A DNA stretch of 64,000 nt. It comes from DAHUXD01 sp963736455 (GTDB taxonomy: Bacteria; Acidobacteriota; Thermoanaerobaculia; UBA5066; Gp7-AA6). The notes below the pieces were generated by a model. The model was not told the DNA's origin. It saw only the letters and a list, made by a program, of their open reading frames with translations, and did no database searches. The number at the start of each line of letters is the position of its first letter. Within the stretch, counting starts at the first letter, position 1. Positions 38,152-45,906 of this stretch are shown here, one piece after another. Both the position numbers and the translations under genes were made by a program. The stretch covers positions 620,001-684,000 of the forward strand of contig CAVTON010000002.1 of assembly GCA_963736455.1 (NCBI GenBank), written 5' to 3'.

Positions 38152-39846
38152 GTGAAAAAGATTCTGCTCGCTCTCGCCGGCCTCGCGATCTCGGTCTCGG
38201 CGCTGGCCAGTCTCGCGAAATACAAGGACTGGGACAAGGGTCCCGAGGCGTACTTCCTGACACCCGCGGAGCGGGCCGAATGGAAGAACCTTCAGACGGA
38301 CGAGGACGCCGAGAAGTTCATCGCGGTGTACTACGCGAAACGGGGCGGGGAAGCCTTCAAGCAGGAGATCTCCCGCCGGATCGCCGCCGCCGACCAGCAG
38401 TTCAAGATGCAGCGTTACAAGCGAGGGGCGGACTCGGTCCGGGGACACCTGCTGATCGTGCTCGGAGCTCCGACGCGCGTCTCGCAGTCCCGGGCGCAGG
38501 AGGGGCCGGCCGTGGACACCGGCACGATCCAGAGCATCGATACGCGATCCAACCTCACCGCCGCTTCCGCGGTCCAGTATGCGTGGACGTACATGCCGGA
38601 CAAGTTCCCGCCGGCCTTCGGCATAGGGGAGCTCAAGGCGCAGATCACCGTCGATCCGGCTCAGGGCCGCGACGTGCTGGACAACACGACGGAGGTCGAG
38701 AAGGCGATGGCGACGATCGCCGAGAAGTCGATCGTCGATCCGAATGCGACCGCGGCTGCGGCTCCCCCGGCGGGGGCTCCAAACCGTGCCGCGGCTCCGG
38801 CGGCGGGTGGCGCTCCGGCTGCGGCCGCGGCGTCCGCTCCGCCGGCGCCCCAGGTCCTTCCGCTGCCGGCGGCGGTGAAGACCTCGCTCGAAGGCGTGGC
38901 CGGCAAGAGCACGGGCGAGGCCGGTTTCTGGGCCGGGACGTTTCCCTCCGCGACCGGCAACGAGTTTCTGGCGCTTCAGTTCTATCTCCCGACGGACAAG
39001 CCCGAGTTCTCGTCCGGCGGGCCTCTCAAGTTCGGCGGCCTCGTGACCGACGAATCCGGCAAGGAGGTGGACTCCTTCTGGGAGGACGCCAACTTCGCCG
39101 AGGTCACCGAAGGGGCTCGCAAGGACCGGGTCTTCGACCGGTCCGTGACGCTTCAGCCCGGCAGCTACAAGGGCACCTTCGGCCTGTTTCCGGCGGAGGG
39201 GCAGCCTCCGGTCGCCTCGGCGTCCGTGAGCTTCAAGATCCAGCCGAACCCGACGGAGTTCGCGGTGTCGCCGCTGATTCTCGCGAGCGGACTCGTCCCG
39301 TTGAACAAGAGACCCGGTCCCACCGATCCGTTCGTCTTCGGAACCGACAAGCCGATCAAGGTGGACCCCAAGGGCGACCACGCGTTCTCCAAGGCCGACA
39401 GCCTCTGGTACTTCTACAGCGTCGAGAATCCGAGCGTCCCGCCGCCCGTGGGGGATTCCGCGGCGGCCCCGGCTCCGTCGGCGACGCCGGCCCCGGGTGC
39501 GGCGGCTCCGGCGGCCCCGCCCGCTCCGGTCCCGCCGAAGCCGAGGGTCATGACGAAGATCAACGTGCAGCGCAACGGTCAGGACGCATTCGCCCCCTTT
39601 ACGGGACCGGCGGAGCTCGTCCAGACCGCGCCCAACGTCTACAGCGCCGGCAACGAGATTCCGCTGGCGTCGTTCGAGCCCGGGTACTACACGTTCAAGA
39701 TCACCGTCTGGGACATGAACCTGAAGGGGCCGGAACGCAAGTTGATCGATCGCTCGGAGAACTTCGTCGTTCTCATGCCGGACGGCTCGATGCCGCCGAA
39801 GGCCGCCCCGAAGCCGGCGCCCGCCCCGAAGAAGAAGGCTTCCTAA
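38152..39846 (+). CDS. GWxTD domain-containing secreted protein
   Basis: The 564-residue protein has a signal peptide (KKILLALAGLAISVSALA) and a GWxTD-type domain in the first ~190 residues: YFLTPAERAEWKNLQTDEDA, EKFIAVYYAKRGG, and the RGHLLIVLGAP strand, with YAWTYMP. Two Ala/Pro-rich linkers (about residues 200-240 and 430-465) flank beta-rich domains. GWxTD proteins are abundant in Acidobacteriota, Gemmatimonadota and Bacteroidota relatives; the function is unknown. The N-terminal GWxTD word itself is degenerate. It is monocistronic and convergent with a VWFA gene. Confidence 0.8.
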   Translation: MKKILLALAGLAISVSALASLAKYKDWDKGPEAYFLTPAERAEWKNLQTDEDAEKFIAVYYAKRGGEAFKQEISRRIAAADQQFKMQRYKRGADSVRGHLLIVLGAPTRVSQSRAQEGPAVDTGTIQSIDTRSNLTAASAVQYAWTYMPDKFPPAFGIGELKAQITVDPAQGRDVLDNTTEVEKAMATIAEKSIVDPNATAAAAPPAGAPNRAAAPAAGGAPAAAAASAPPAPQVLPLPAAVKTSLEGVAGKSTGEAGFWAGTFPSATGNEFLALQFYLPTDKPEFSSGGPLKFGGLVTDESGKEVDSFWEDANFAEVTEGARKDRVFDRSVTLQPGSYKGTFGLFPAEGQPPVASASVSFKIQPNPTEFAVSPLILASGLVPLNKRPGPTDPFVFGTDKPIKVDPKGDHAFSKADSLWYFYSVENPSVPPPVGDSAAAPAPSATPAPGAAAPAAPPAPVPPKPRVMTKINVQRNGQDAFAPFTGPAELVQTAPNVYSAGNEIPLASFEPGYYTFKITVWDMNLKGPERKLIDRSENFVVLMPDGSMPPKAAPKPAPAPKKKAS

Positions 39847-39867
39847 GGGCGCACCACGTCCCCCAAA

Positions 39868-39892
39868 CCCTCTCCCCCGCCGGGGGAGAGGG
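39868..39892 (+). repeat. CCCTCTCCC-type palindromic hairpin repeat
   Basis: CCCTCTCCCCC-GCC-GGGGGAGAGGG is an 11-bp perfect stem 21 nt after the GWxTD stop. Nearly the same hairpin occurs at 54933-54959 and a shorter relative at 54992-55015, so it is a dispersed palindromic repeat. No T-tract follows here. Confidence 0.8.
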
Positions 39893-39923
39893 AGCTCTAA
39901 CGAGCGGCACTGGTTGAGTCGCT

Positions 39924-40085
39924 CGCGGCGTGAGAAGTCACCCGAGCGGCGCGAGGGTGGAGGCTCACGCCGCGGGAGCCGGAGCGTAGCGAGGGGTCAG
40001 GCGTCCGGTCGAGCCCGCATCCGGGCGAGCCGGACGCCGATGCGCCCCAAAGGGACGCAGGCCCTGAGCGAAGCGGAGGCGACGT
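39924..40085. repeat. Structured element, copy A (candidate novel structured RNA/palindromic repeat)
   Basis: On the + strand the element folds into five stems: P1 39924-39934/39964-39974 (11 bp perfect), P2 CACCC/GGGTG (39939-39943/39955-39959), P3 closing pairs AGGG 39992-39995 with CCCT 40062-40065, P4 GGCGTCCGG 40000-40008 with CCGGACGCC 40030-40038 topped by GCCCG/CGGGC, and P5 TGCG-CCC/GGG-CGCA (40041-40059). The sequence GCGGGAGCCGGAGCG joins the two domains. It ends GGAGGCGACG one base before the TTA that encodes the stop of the minus-strand VWFA gene. Copy B is at 57600-57756 with different stem sequences but the same fold. Confidence 0.7.
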
Positions 40086-41744
40086 TTACTCGACGTGCAC
40101 GTTTGCCCGCGCCGTGCCGAGCTTGCCGCTCGCGACATCGCGGACGTTGACCACGATCCGGTAATTGCCCTTCCGGGTCTGGAGCTGCGCCTTGTAGCGC
40201 AGGACGCTGTCTTCCTTCGACTTTCCCGCTTCGATCTGGAACGACGTCTCCTGCCGGGAGAGGTCGCTGGTGTTGCCCTTCTCGTCCACGGAACCGATGT
40301 AGAACTCGGCCCGGGCGACCTCCTTGTCGCCCTCGGGTACGAACGTCAGCGCGTTCGCCCGAACGAGGACGGTCATCGGAAGAATGAAGTACTTCTTGTC
40401 CGGCGTCGGCGCGGCCACCTCGACCCTCACGGGAATGCCGCTGTAGGAGAGGTCGGTCTCCATCGTCGCGCGCGCCCGAAGGGCCACGCGCTGCGACTCC
40501 GAGAGCGGCTCGAAGCCCTTGCGCGAGCGGACCGTGACGCCCGGCCGGTTCACGGCGACGTCCACCTTCTGGTATCCCGTGATGCCGAGCTTCGAGAGGG
40601 ACACGCCGAGGGTGTAATACGTCGAGACCTGTTGATAGATGCGCGAGAGGCCGGCCTGGAAGTCGTTCGTGTTCAGAAGCGCGATGCCCCCGGTTTCGAC
40701 GGCCATCTCCTGCATTCCGTTCTGGCGGTCCTGCCGCGCCTGGAATCCGAGGCTCGGGCGCTGCTGGAACGTGTTCAGCGACGGCGAGCTCTCCGACGCG
40801 GGGGTGCCATCCGCCGTCAGGCCCGTCGCGTCGACGGCATAGAAGGTGACCTGGTCCGCGTTGGCGCGCTGAATCATCGCGGAGATGCGCGTCGGCACGT
40901 CGCGGACGTTCACGTTGATCAGGCCGGTCGAGGCGAAGTTGCCGCCCGCGTACTGCGCCATGATCCAGCCGGGCTGGTACTCGAAACCCCCCGAGAGGAA
41001 CAGGAACGCTCGCTTGCCGTTCAAGGGCGTCAGCGTGACGAGCTCCGACTGCATGCTGTCGAGCATCGTCTGAATCTCCATGCCGACCTCGGACCCGTAC
41101 TGTCGGGCGAGCTCCAGGCGGGAGCCGACGCTGCGCCGCCCGCCGCCCATGCTGTCGATCTGCGCGATCGTCTGCGTCTGCGCCTGGAGCCGCGACATGC
41201 CCACGCCCTGGCGCTCCATGTCGTCGAGCGCCGTCAGCACGACGTCCTTGCTCGTCGTCCAGTCCACGAGCACCTTGGGAAGCCGGTCGAACACGACCAC
41301 CCGCATGGCGTCGTTCGGCCCGAGTCGCGAGGCGAGATCGCGAATCGCATTGAGGCTGCGATTGCGGTAACCCGGAGGCAGGTATCCGAGGTCCACGTAG
41401 ACCAGGAAGTTTCGCGGGACGTAGGCGTCCTCGCCCTTCCGGTAGGTCGCGAGCACCTGTTCGGGGGAGGCGGTCGCGAGGTCCGGCGCGTGGATCGTTC
41501 CCTCGTTGACGAGGGTGAAGTACTCGATCGGGACGGCCTTGCCGCCGATCTTGAGGACGAAGTCGTCCTTCTTGAGGTCGGTGACCGGATTTCCCCTGGC
41601 ATCGGTGACGTCCACGTCCAGGCCGAGGACGCGCACCTCGATGCTTTCCGAGAAGGTCGGCAGATTCGGGGCCGGCTGCTGGGCGAGGGCCGTCGCGGCG
41701 CCGAGCGCCAGGGCCAGGGCCACCTTGCTTCGTTGCATCCCCAT
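40086..41744 (-). CDS. Secreted VWFA-related acidobacterial domain protein, degenerate MIDAS
   Basis: ATG 41744 has an AAAGGA ribosome-binding site. The 552-residue protein has a signal peptide (VALALALGAATALAQ) and the family's N-terminal strands (VRVLGLDVDVTDARGNPVTD, LKKDDFVLKIGGKAVP). The VWA-like domain has VYVDLGYLPPG where DxSxS should be, so metal binding is probably lost, unlike the protein at 18534. It also has VTFYAVDATGL and GGIALLNTNDFQ, then a C-terminal beta region. It is predicted extracytoplasmic; the function is unknown. Its stop codon abuts structured element A. Confidence 0.8.
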   Translation of the reverse strand: MGMQRSKVALALALGAATALAQQPAPNLPTFSESIEVRVLGLDVDVTDARGNPVTDLKKDDFVLKIGGKAVPIEYFTLVNEGTIHAPDLATASPEQVLATYRKGEDAYVPRNFLVYVDLGYLPPGYRNRSLNAIRDLASRLGPNDAMRVVVFDRLPKVLVDWTTSKDVVLTALDDMERQGVGMSRLQAQTQTIAQIDSMGGGRRSVGSRLELARQYGSEVGMEIQTMLDSMQSELVTLTPLNGKRAFLFLSGGFEYQPGWIMAQYAGGNFASTGLINVNVRDVPTRISAMIQRANADQVTFYAVDATGLTADGTPASESSPSLNTFQQRPSLGFQARQDRQNGMQEMAVETGGIALLNTNDFQAGLSRIYQQVSTYYTLGVSLSKLGITGYQKVDVAVNRPGVTVRSRKGFEPLSESQRVALRARATMETDLSYSGIPVRVEVAAPTPDKKYFILPMTVLVRANALTFVPEGDKEVARAEFYIGSVDEKGNTSDLSRQETSFQIEAGKSKEDSVLRYKAQLQTRKGNYRIVVNVRDVASGKLGTARANVHVE

Positions 41745-41871
41745 CCGTCCTTTCTCGAGGTGCGGCCAAAAGGTCTGCCGCGACCGAATCGGACAACGCT
41801 CCCGCTCGGGCGGGGATTCCGGAGTGTCCTGATCTTAGGAAAATTCTAAACCGGGTCGGCGGGGCGGGAAT

Positions 41872-43293
41872 TCATTCGCGGACGGCTCCGACCGTCTGGA
41901 GGCCCAGGTACTCGAAGAGCATGTTCACTTCGCCCATCAGCTCCTCGACGTCGAGCTCGTCGGTGTTCTCGACGGCGAGGCTGCCGATCGCGCACGCCGG
42001 GACGGCGGCGCGGGCCTGGCGCACGACCGCGGCCGAGGCGCTCGGATCGGTTCCGTCGTCGGAGAGGACGGCTTCGAAATCGCGCGGGAGGCCCCAGATC
42101 TCGGCGCGGGCCCGGCCCACCGCCGGCCGGTACGTCTCGAGGATCGCGCCCCGGAAGGGGCCGGCCGGCAGGTTCATCTCCCGGACGATCTCGAAGAGGT
42201 CGGCGTACCCGATGCAGTGCAGCAGGCCGAGCGTGTAGCCGCGCTCCCTGCTGATCCCGTAACGCTCCGCGCTTCGGCCCGCGGCGACCGCGGCCGCGAG
42301 GCTCGCCCGGCGCACGGCGCGGGCGGCCGGGTCGTCCGACGCGAGGGCCGGAAAATCGCTCGACGAGAGGCGGTCGATGAGGACGGTCGCGGCGCGCGGG
42401 CCGATCCGCTCGAGGGCGTCCGGCACCGTCCCGACGGAATTCTCGCGGTCGACCGAGAGCGAGTTGGCGAGGATGAGCAGGTCGAGAGTCAGGTACTGGT
42501 CGAGGGCCGCGATCGGCGCGATCGCCGCGGGATCGAGCGGCGGGCGACGCTTCAGGAGCTCCAGGAGCAGCCTCGCCGTGTCCGAGTGGACCGGGCGCAT
42601 CAGGTAATTGCGGATGAGCCGCTCGCGCAGGCGCCGCGCGAACTCGCGGAAGCGGGCCGCGTGGCCGCGGGCCTCGAGCGGATCGATGGTCGTGCCCATG
42701 CGCTCGGCCGCCTCCCAGAAGTGCTCCTCGATGCCGTCCGGAAGGAACGGGATCACCCAGGCGTCGGCCGCTTCCCAGGTCTCGCGCCGCTCCTTGCGGG
42801 AGAGACGGTGCGTGTCGTCGAGCTGTTTCACGCCCTGGAAGGCGAGCGCCTGCCCGCGCAGCGTCAGGCCGATCCGCAGGATCGGCTGCACCCGATAGGA
42901 CGGGTCGTACTCGAAGTTCGCCTCGCGCCACTCGAAGATCTCGAACAGCAGCTTGCGCGCAAGCTCCTCGACGCGCAGCGACAGCCCGTCGAGCGTGTCG
43001 TGGTTCATGTCGAGGATCAGGCGCGTCAGGTTTTCCTGCGTCGTCATGTTGCGCGCGAGCAGCTCGTAGAGCGTCGCCGCTGGCAGAGCGCCGCTGCGGA
43101 GCAGGTGGACGCCGAGGCGATGGCGGGGCAGTGATCCGGAGACGTAGACGATCTCGCCCTCTTTCCAGTCGAGGGTGCGGCGGTCGTGGCCCCGCGTAAC
43201 CGTCAGCCGGCCGGACCGGCGGTTCAACTCCATCCACTGGAGAAGGTCCGCGAGTCCGAAGACTTCCAGTCTTCCCCGGAAATGCTCGGTCAT
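41872..43293 (-). CDS. DUF4388-HDOD signalling protein
   Basis: ATG 43293 is preferred over the longer frame, which would overlap the divergent mutase start. The 473-residue protein has an N-terminal DUF4388 module (RGRLEVFGLADLLQWMELNR, RSGRLTVTRG, WKEGEIVYVSGSLP) and a C-terminal HDOD-like helical domain (LTLDLLILANSLS, AATVLIDRL, GYTLGLLHCIGYADLFEIV). HDOD domains are HD-GYP relatives without the metal-binding HD pair and act in signalling. No HD pair is present here. It probably works in the cytoplasm. A TAAAAT box lies 16 nt upstream. Confidence 0.7.
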   Translation of the reverse strand: MTEHFRGRLEVFGLADLLQWMELNRRSGRLTVTRGHDRRTLDWKEGEIVYVSGSLPRHRLGVHLLRSGALPAATLYELLARNMTTQENLTRLILDMNHDTLDGLSLRVEELARKLLFEIFEWREANFEYDPSYRVQPILRIGLTLRGQALAFQGVKQLDDTHRLSRKERRETWEAADAWVIPFLPDGIEEHFWEAAERMGTTIDPLEARGHAARFREFARRLRERLIRNYLMRPVHSDTARLLLELLKRRPPLDPAAIAPIAALDQYLTLDLLILANSLSVDRENSVGTVPDALERIGPRAATVLIDRLSSSDFPALASDDPAARAVRRASLAAAVAAGRSAERYGISRERGYTLGLLHCIGYADLFEIVREMNLPAGPFRGAILETYRPAVGRARAEIWGLPRDFEAVLSDDGTDPSASAAVVRQARAAVPACAIGSLAVENTDELDVEELMGEVNMLFEYLGLQTVGAVRE

Positions 43294-43353
43294 GACTGCT
43301 TTCGGAGCAATTTTAGCATTCGCCGGAGAGGTCCCTCGCGGGCTCGCCCGTGA

Positions 43354-43359
43354 CAGAAT
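43354..43359 (+). promoter_or_regulatory. -10 box (CAGAAT) for mutase gene
   Basis: CAGAAT ends 7 nt before GTG 43367. The flanking sequence AGAATCCGCG is shared with the mdh promoter. A leaderless start is implied. Confidence 0.4.
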
Positions 43360-43366
43360 CCGCGGC

Positions 43367-44941
43367 GTGACGTCCCCGAAAAAGGACGAGAAACGCTCGA
43401 ATTTGCCGGGCGAAACCAGCTCCGGCATCCCGATCGAGCCCTTCTACGGCACTCCGGCGCCCGGGGAATTTCCCTTTACCCGGGGCATCTCGGCGCAAGG
43501 CTACCGGGCGCGGCTCTGGACCATGCGCCAGTACGCGGGCTTCGGGTCGGCCCGCGAATCGAACGCCCGCTACCGCTACCTGCTCGGGCAGGGTCAGACG
43601 GGCCTCTCGGTCGCCTTCGACCTGCCGACCCAGATGGGCTATGACTCGGACGATCCGCTCGCCCGCGGGGAGGTCGGAAAGGTCGGCGTGGCGATCGCGA
43701 CGATCGACGACATGCGCGCCCTGACCGAGGACCTTCCGCTCGAGCGCGTCTCGATCTCGATGACGATCAACGCCACGGCGGCGATCCTGATGGCGTTCTA
43801 CCTGGCCACGGCGCGCGAGCGCGGGATCCGCTGGGACGCTCTCTCCGGAACCGTGCAGAACGACCTGCTCAAGGAATACATCGCGCGTGGGACCTACATC
43901 TTTCCGCCGCGGCAGTCGCTCCGGATCACGACGGATCTCTTCGCCTTCTGCGGCCGGGAGGTCCCCCGCTGGAACACGATCTCGATCTCCGGGTACCACA
44001 TTCGGGAGGCGGGCTCGACGGCGGTCCAGGAGGTCGCCTTCACGCTCTCGAATGCGATCGCCTACGTCGAGGCGGCGCTCGACCGGGGGCTCGCGATCGA
44101 CGACTTCGCGCCGAGGCTCTCGTTCTTCTTCAACGCGCACTCGAACTTCTTCGAGGAGATCGCCAAGTTCCGCGCGGCCCGATCGCTCTGGGCCGAGATC
44201 GCCCGGGACCGCTTCGGAGCGAAGGACCCGAGGTCCTGGCGCCTGCGGTTTCATACGCAGACGGCCGGCTCGACGCTCACCGCGCAGCAGCCCGACGTCA
44301 ACGTCGTGCGGGTCGCGCTCCAGGCGCTCTCGGCGGTGCTCGGCGGCACGCAGTCCCTGCACACGAACGCAAGGGACGAGGCGCTGGCGCTGCCCACGGA
44401 GGAGTCGGCGCGGCTGGCGCTGCGCACGCAGCAGGTGATCGCGGGCGAGAGCGGCGTCGCCGACGTCGTGGACCCCCTCGGCGGCTCGTTTCTCGTGGAA
44501 GCCTGGACCGGCGAAATCCGCGAGCGCGCGAAGGCCCTCATCGCGAAGGTGGATGCCCTCGGCGGGGCCGTCGCGGCGATCGAGCAGGGGTTCTTCCAGA
44601 AAGAGATCGAGGAAGCCGCCTACCGGGCTCAGCGCGAGATCGAGGACGGGCGCCGGCAGGTCGTGGGGGTCAACGCCTATCGCGAAGAGGACTCCGTCCC
44701 GCCCCCGACGCTCACGGTCGATCCGCGGATCGAATCGGAGCAGATCGAGCGCCTGAAGGCCTTTCGCGCGGCGCGGGATGCCGCTCGCTGGACGTCGGGC
44801 CTCGACGCCGTGCGCCGGGACGCCCGGGAGGGCCGCAACCTGATGCCGGCGCTCATCGAAGCCGTGGCCGCCGATGCGACGCTCGGGGAAATCGTGGCCG
44901 TTCTGAAGGAGCTTTACGGGGAGCACAGGCCCGGCGCCTGA
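43367..44941 (+). CDS. Methylmalonyl-CoA mutase large subunit (acyl-CoA mutase catalytic domain)
   Basis: GTG 43367 gives 524 residues. The TIM barrel of B12-dependent acyl-CoA mutases is clear: RARLWTMRQYAGFGSARESN, GLSVAFDLPTQMGYDSDDP, GTVQNDLLKEYIARGTYIFP, SISGYHIREAGS, and FHTQTAGSTLTAQQP. The Tyr before WTMRQ and the Arg of QSLRI, which contact the methylmalonyl carboxylate in characterised enzymes, are both present, so methylmalonyl-CoA is the best substrate guess. The B12-binding domain is missing and must be a separate subunit not in this window. It belongs to propionate/succinyl-CoA metabolism. Confidence 0.85.
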   Translation: MTSPKKDEKRSNLPGETSSGIPIEPFYGTPAPGEFPFTRGISAQGYRARLWTMRQYAGFGSARESNARYRYLLGQGQTGLSVAFDLPTQMGYDSDDPLARGEVGKVGVAIATIDDMRALTEDLPLERVSISMTINATAAILMAFYLATARERGIRWDALSGTVQNDLLKEYIARGTYIFPPRQSLRITTDLFAFCGREVPRWNTISISGYHIREAGSTAVQEVAFTLSNAIAYVEAALDRGLAIDDFAPRLSFFFNAHSNFFEEIAKFRAARSLWAEIARDRFGAKDPRSWRLRFHTQTAGSTLTAQQPDVNVVRVALQALSAVLGGTQSLHTNARDEALALPTEESARLALRTQQVIAGESGVADVVDPLGGSFLVEAWTGEIRERAKALIAKVDALGGAVAAIEQGFFQKEIEEAAYRAQREIEDGRRQVVGVNAYREEDSVPPPTLTVDPRIESEQIERLKAFRAARDAARWTSGLDAVRRDAREGRNLMPALIEAVAADATLGEIVAVLKELYGEHRPGA

Positions 44942-45221
44942 CTGAAGCCGGGCTTAAGTTTCGTTATCTGAGTCGCTTGCGCGTGTGGAAAAGAAACCGC
45001 TGCCCGTTTCGCGATGGCGAACTTCTGCACAAGAGCTTGGGCATCATGGCTAAATTGCTGACTCGAAACGAGTTGCCGCAGCGCACAGATGTCGGTGCAA
45101 TCCGATGGCCGCCTTGCCGTTTTCGCCTTTTTCTGAGGGTTTCCGCAGGGATATTGACAGGGTTTTCCGCCGAATCTCCGGAAAACTGATTTTCGTCAAG
45201 CGGGCGCGAACTTCCGGCCGG
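44942..45221. other. 280-nt intergenic region with one inverted repeat, no gene supported
   Basis: This gap between convergent genes is visibly less GC-rich than its surroundings. It holds a 70-codon open frame (44977-45189) with no homology I recognise and no ribosome-binding site. GTTTTCCG (45162-45169) pairs with CGGAAAAC (45179-45186) around a 9-nt loop, close to a TTGACA-like sequence. A small RNA or decayed insertion is possible but not shown. Confidence 0.4.
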
Positions 45222-45881
45222 CTACACGCCGATTTTCGGGCAGAGCGGCTCGACCGGACAGTCGCCGCAGAGCGGCTTCCGGGCGAAGCAGATCGTCCGT
45301 CCGTGGGCGATCAGGAGGTGGGCTCCCATCGTCCGGCGGCCCTTCGGCACGAGGGCGTTCAGGTCCCCCTCGACCTTCACGGGATCGGTCTCCCTCGTGA
45401 AGCCGAGCCGGCGGGCCAGGCGGCCGACGTGGGTGTCCACGACGAAGCCTTCGTCCTTGCCGAAGGCGTTGCCCAGGACGACGTTGGCGGTCTTGCGCCC
45501 GACGCCGGGCAGCTGGACGAGCGCCTCCATCGTGTCGGGCACGCGGCCGCCGTGCTCGGCGGCGATCGCCGCGCCGGCGGCCCGGATGCTCTTCGCCTTG
45601 GAGTTGAAGAACCCGGTCGAGCGGATCTCGCGCTCGAGAACGCCCTTCGGGGAGCGCGCGTAGTCGGCCGCGGTCCTGTACTTCGCGAAGAGGTGCGGCG
45701 TGACCATGTTGACGCGGACGTCCGTGCACTGCGCCGAGAGGATCGTCGCGACGAGCAGCTCGAGCGGCGTCGAGTGGTCGAGCGCGCACTTCGCGTCCGG
45801 GTAGGCCTTCGCGAGGCGCCGGAGCACCGCGGCCGCGCGCTTCTTCTTTGCGTCGAAAGGCTCTCGTGGCTTTCTCGCCAT
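45222..45881 (-). CDS. nth: Endonuclease III
   Basis: The 219-residue DNA glycosylase/AP lyase removes oxidised pyrimidines. The helix-hairpin-helix LPGVGRKTANVVLGNAF supplies the catalytic Lys, VVDTHVGRLARRLG the catalytic Asp, and CFARKPLCGDCPVEPLC the four cysteines of the 4Fe-4S cluster (C-x6-C-x2-C-x5-C). ATG 45881 has TAGAAT 8 nt upstream. The N-terminal ~15 residues are basic. It is divergent from the nucleotidase gene with overlapping -10 boxes. Confidence 0.95.
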   Translation of the reverse strand: MARKPREPFDAKKKRAAAVLRRLAKAYPDAKCALDHSTPLELLVATILSAQCTDVRVNMVTPHLFAKYRTAADYARSPKGVLEREIRSTGFFNSKAKSIRAAGAAIAAEHGGRVPDTMEALVQLPGVGRKTANVVLGNAFGKDEGFVVDTHVGRLARRLGFTRETDPVKVEGDLNALVPKGRRTMGAHLLIAHGRTICFARKPLCGDCPVEPLCPKIGV

Positions 45882-45889
45882 GCGCGGGC

Positions 45890-45899
45890 ATTCTAGACT
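45890..45899. promoter_or_regulatory. Overlapping divergent -10 boxes (ATTCTAGACT) for nth and the 5'-nucleotidase
   Basis: Read on the minus strand, 45895-45890 is TAGAAT, 8 nt from the nth ATG. Read on the plus strand, 45894-45899 is TAGACT, 7 nt from the nucleotidase ATG. The two hexamers share the central TA, forming one symmetric bidirectional start site only 25 bp between start codons. Both transcripts would be leaderless or nearly so, and RNA polymerase could not occupy both at once. Confidence 0.6.
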
Positions 45900-45906
45900 G
45901 GCGCGG

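Noticed and set aside
40086..41744. Functional metal-binding VWA domain
   Set aside because: The MIDAS position reads VDLGYLPPG, not DxSxS.
44977..45189. 70-codon ORF in the intergenic region
   Set aside because: No ribosome-binding site, no recognisable motif and composition unlike neighbouring genes.
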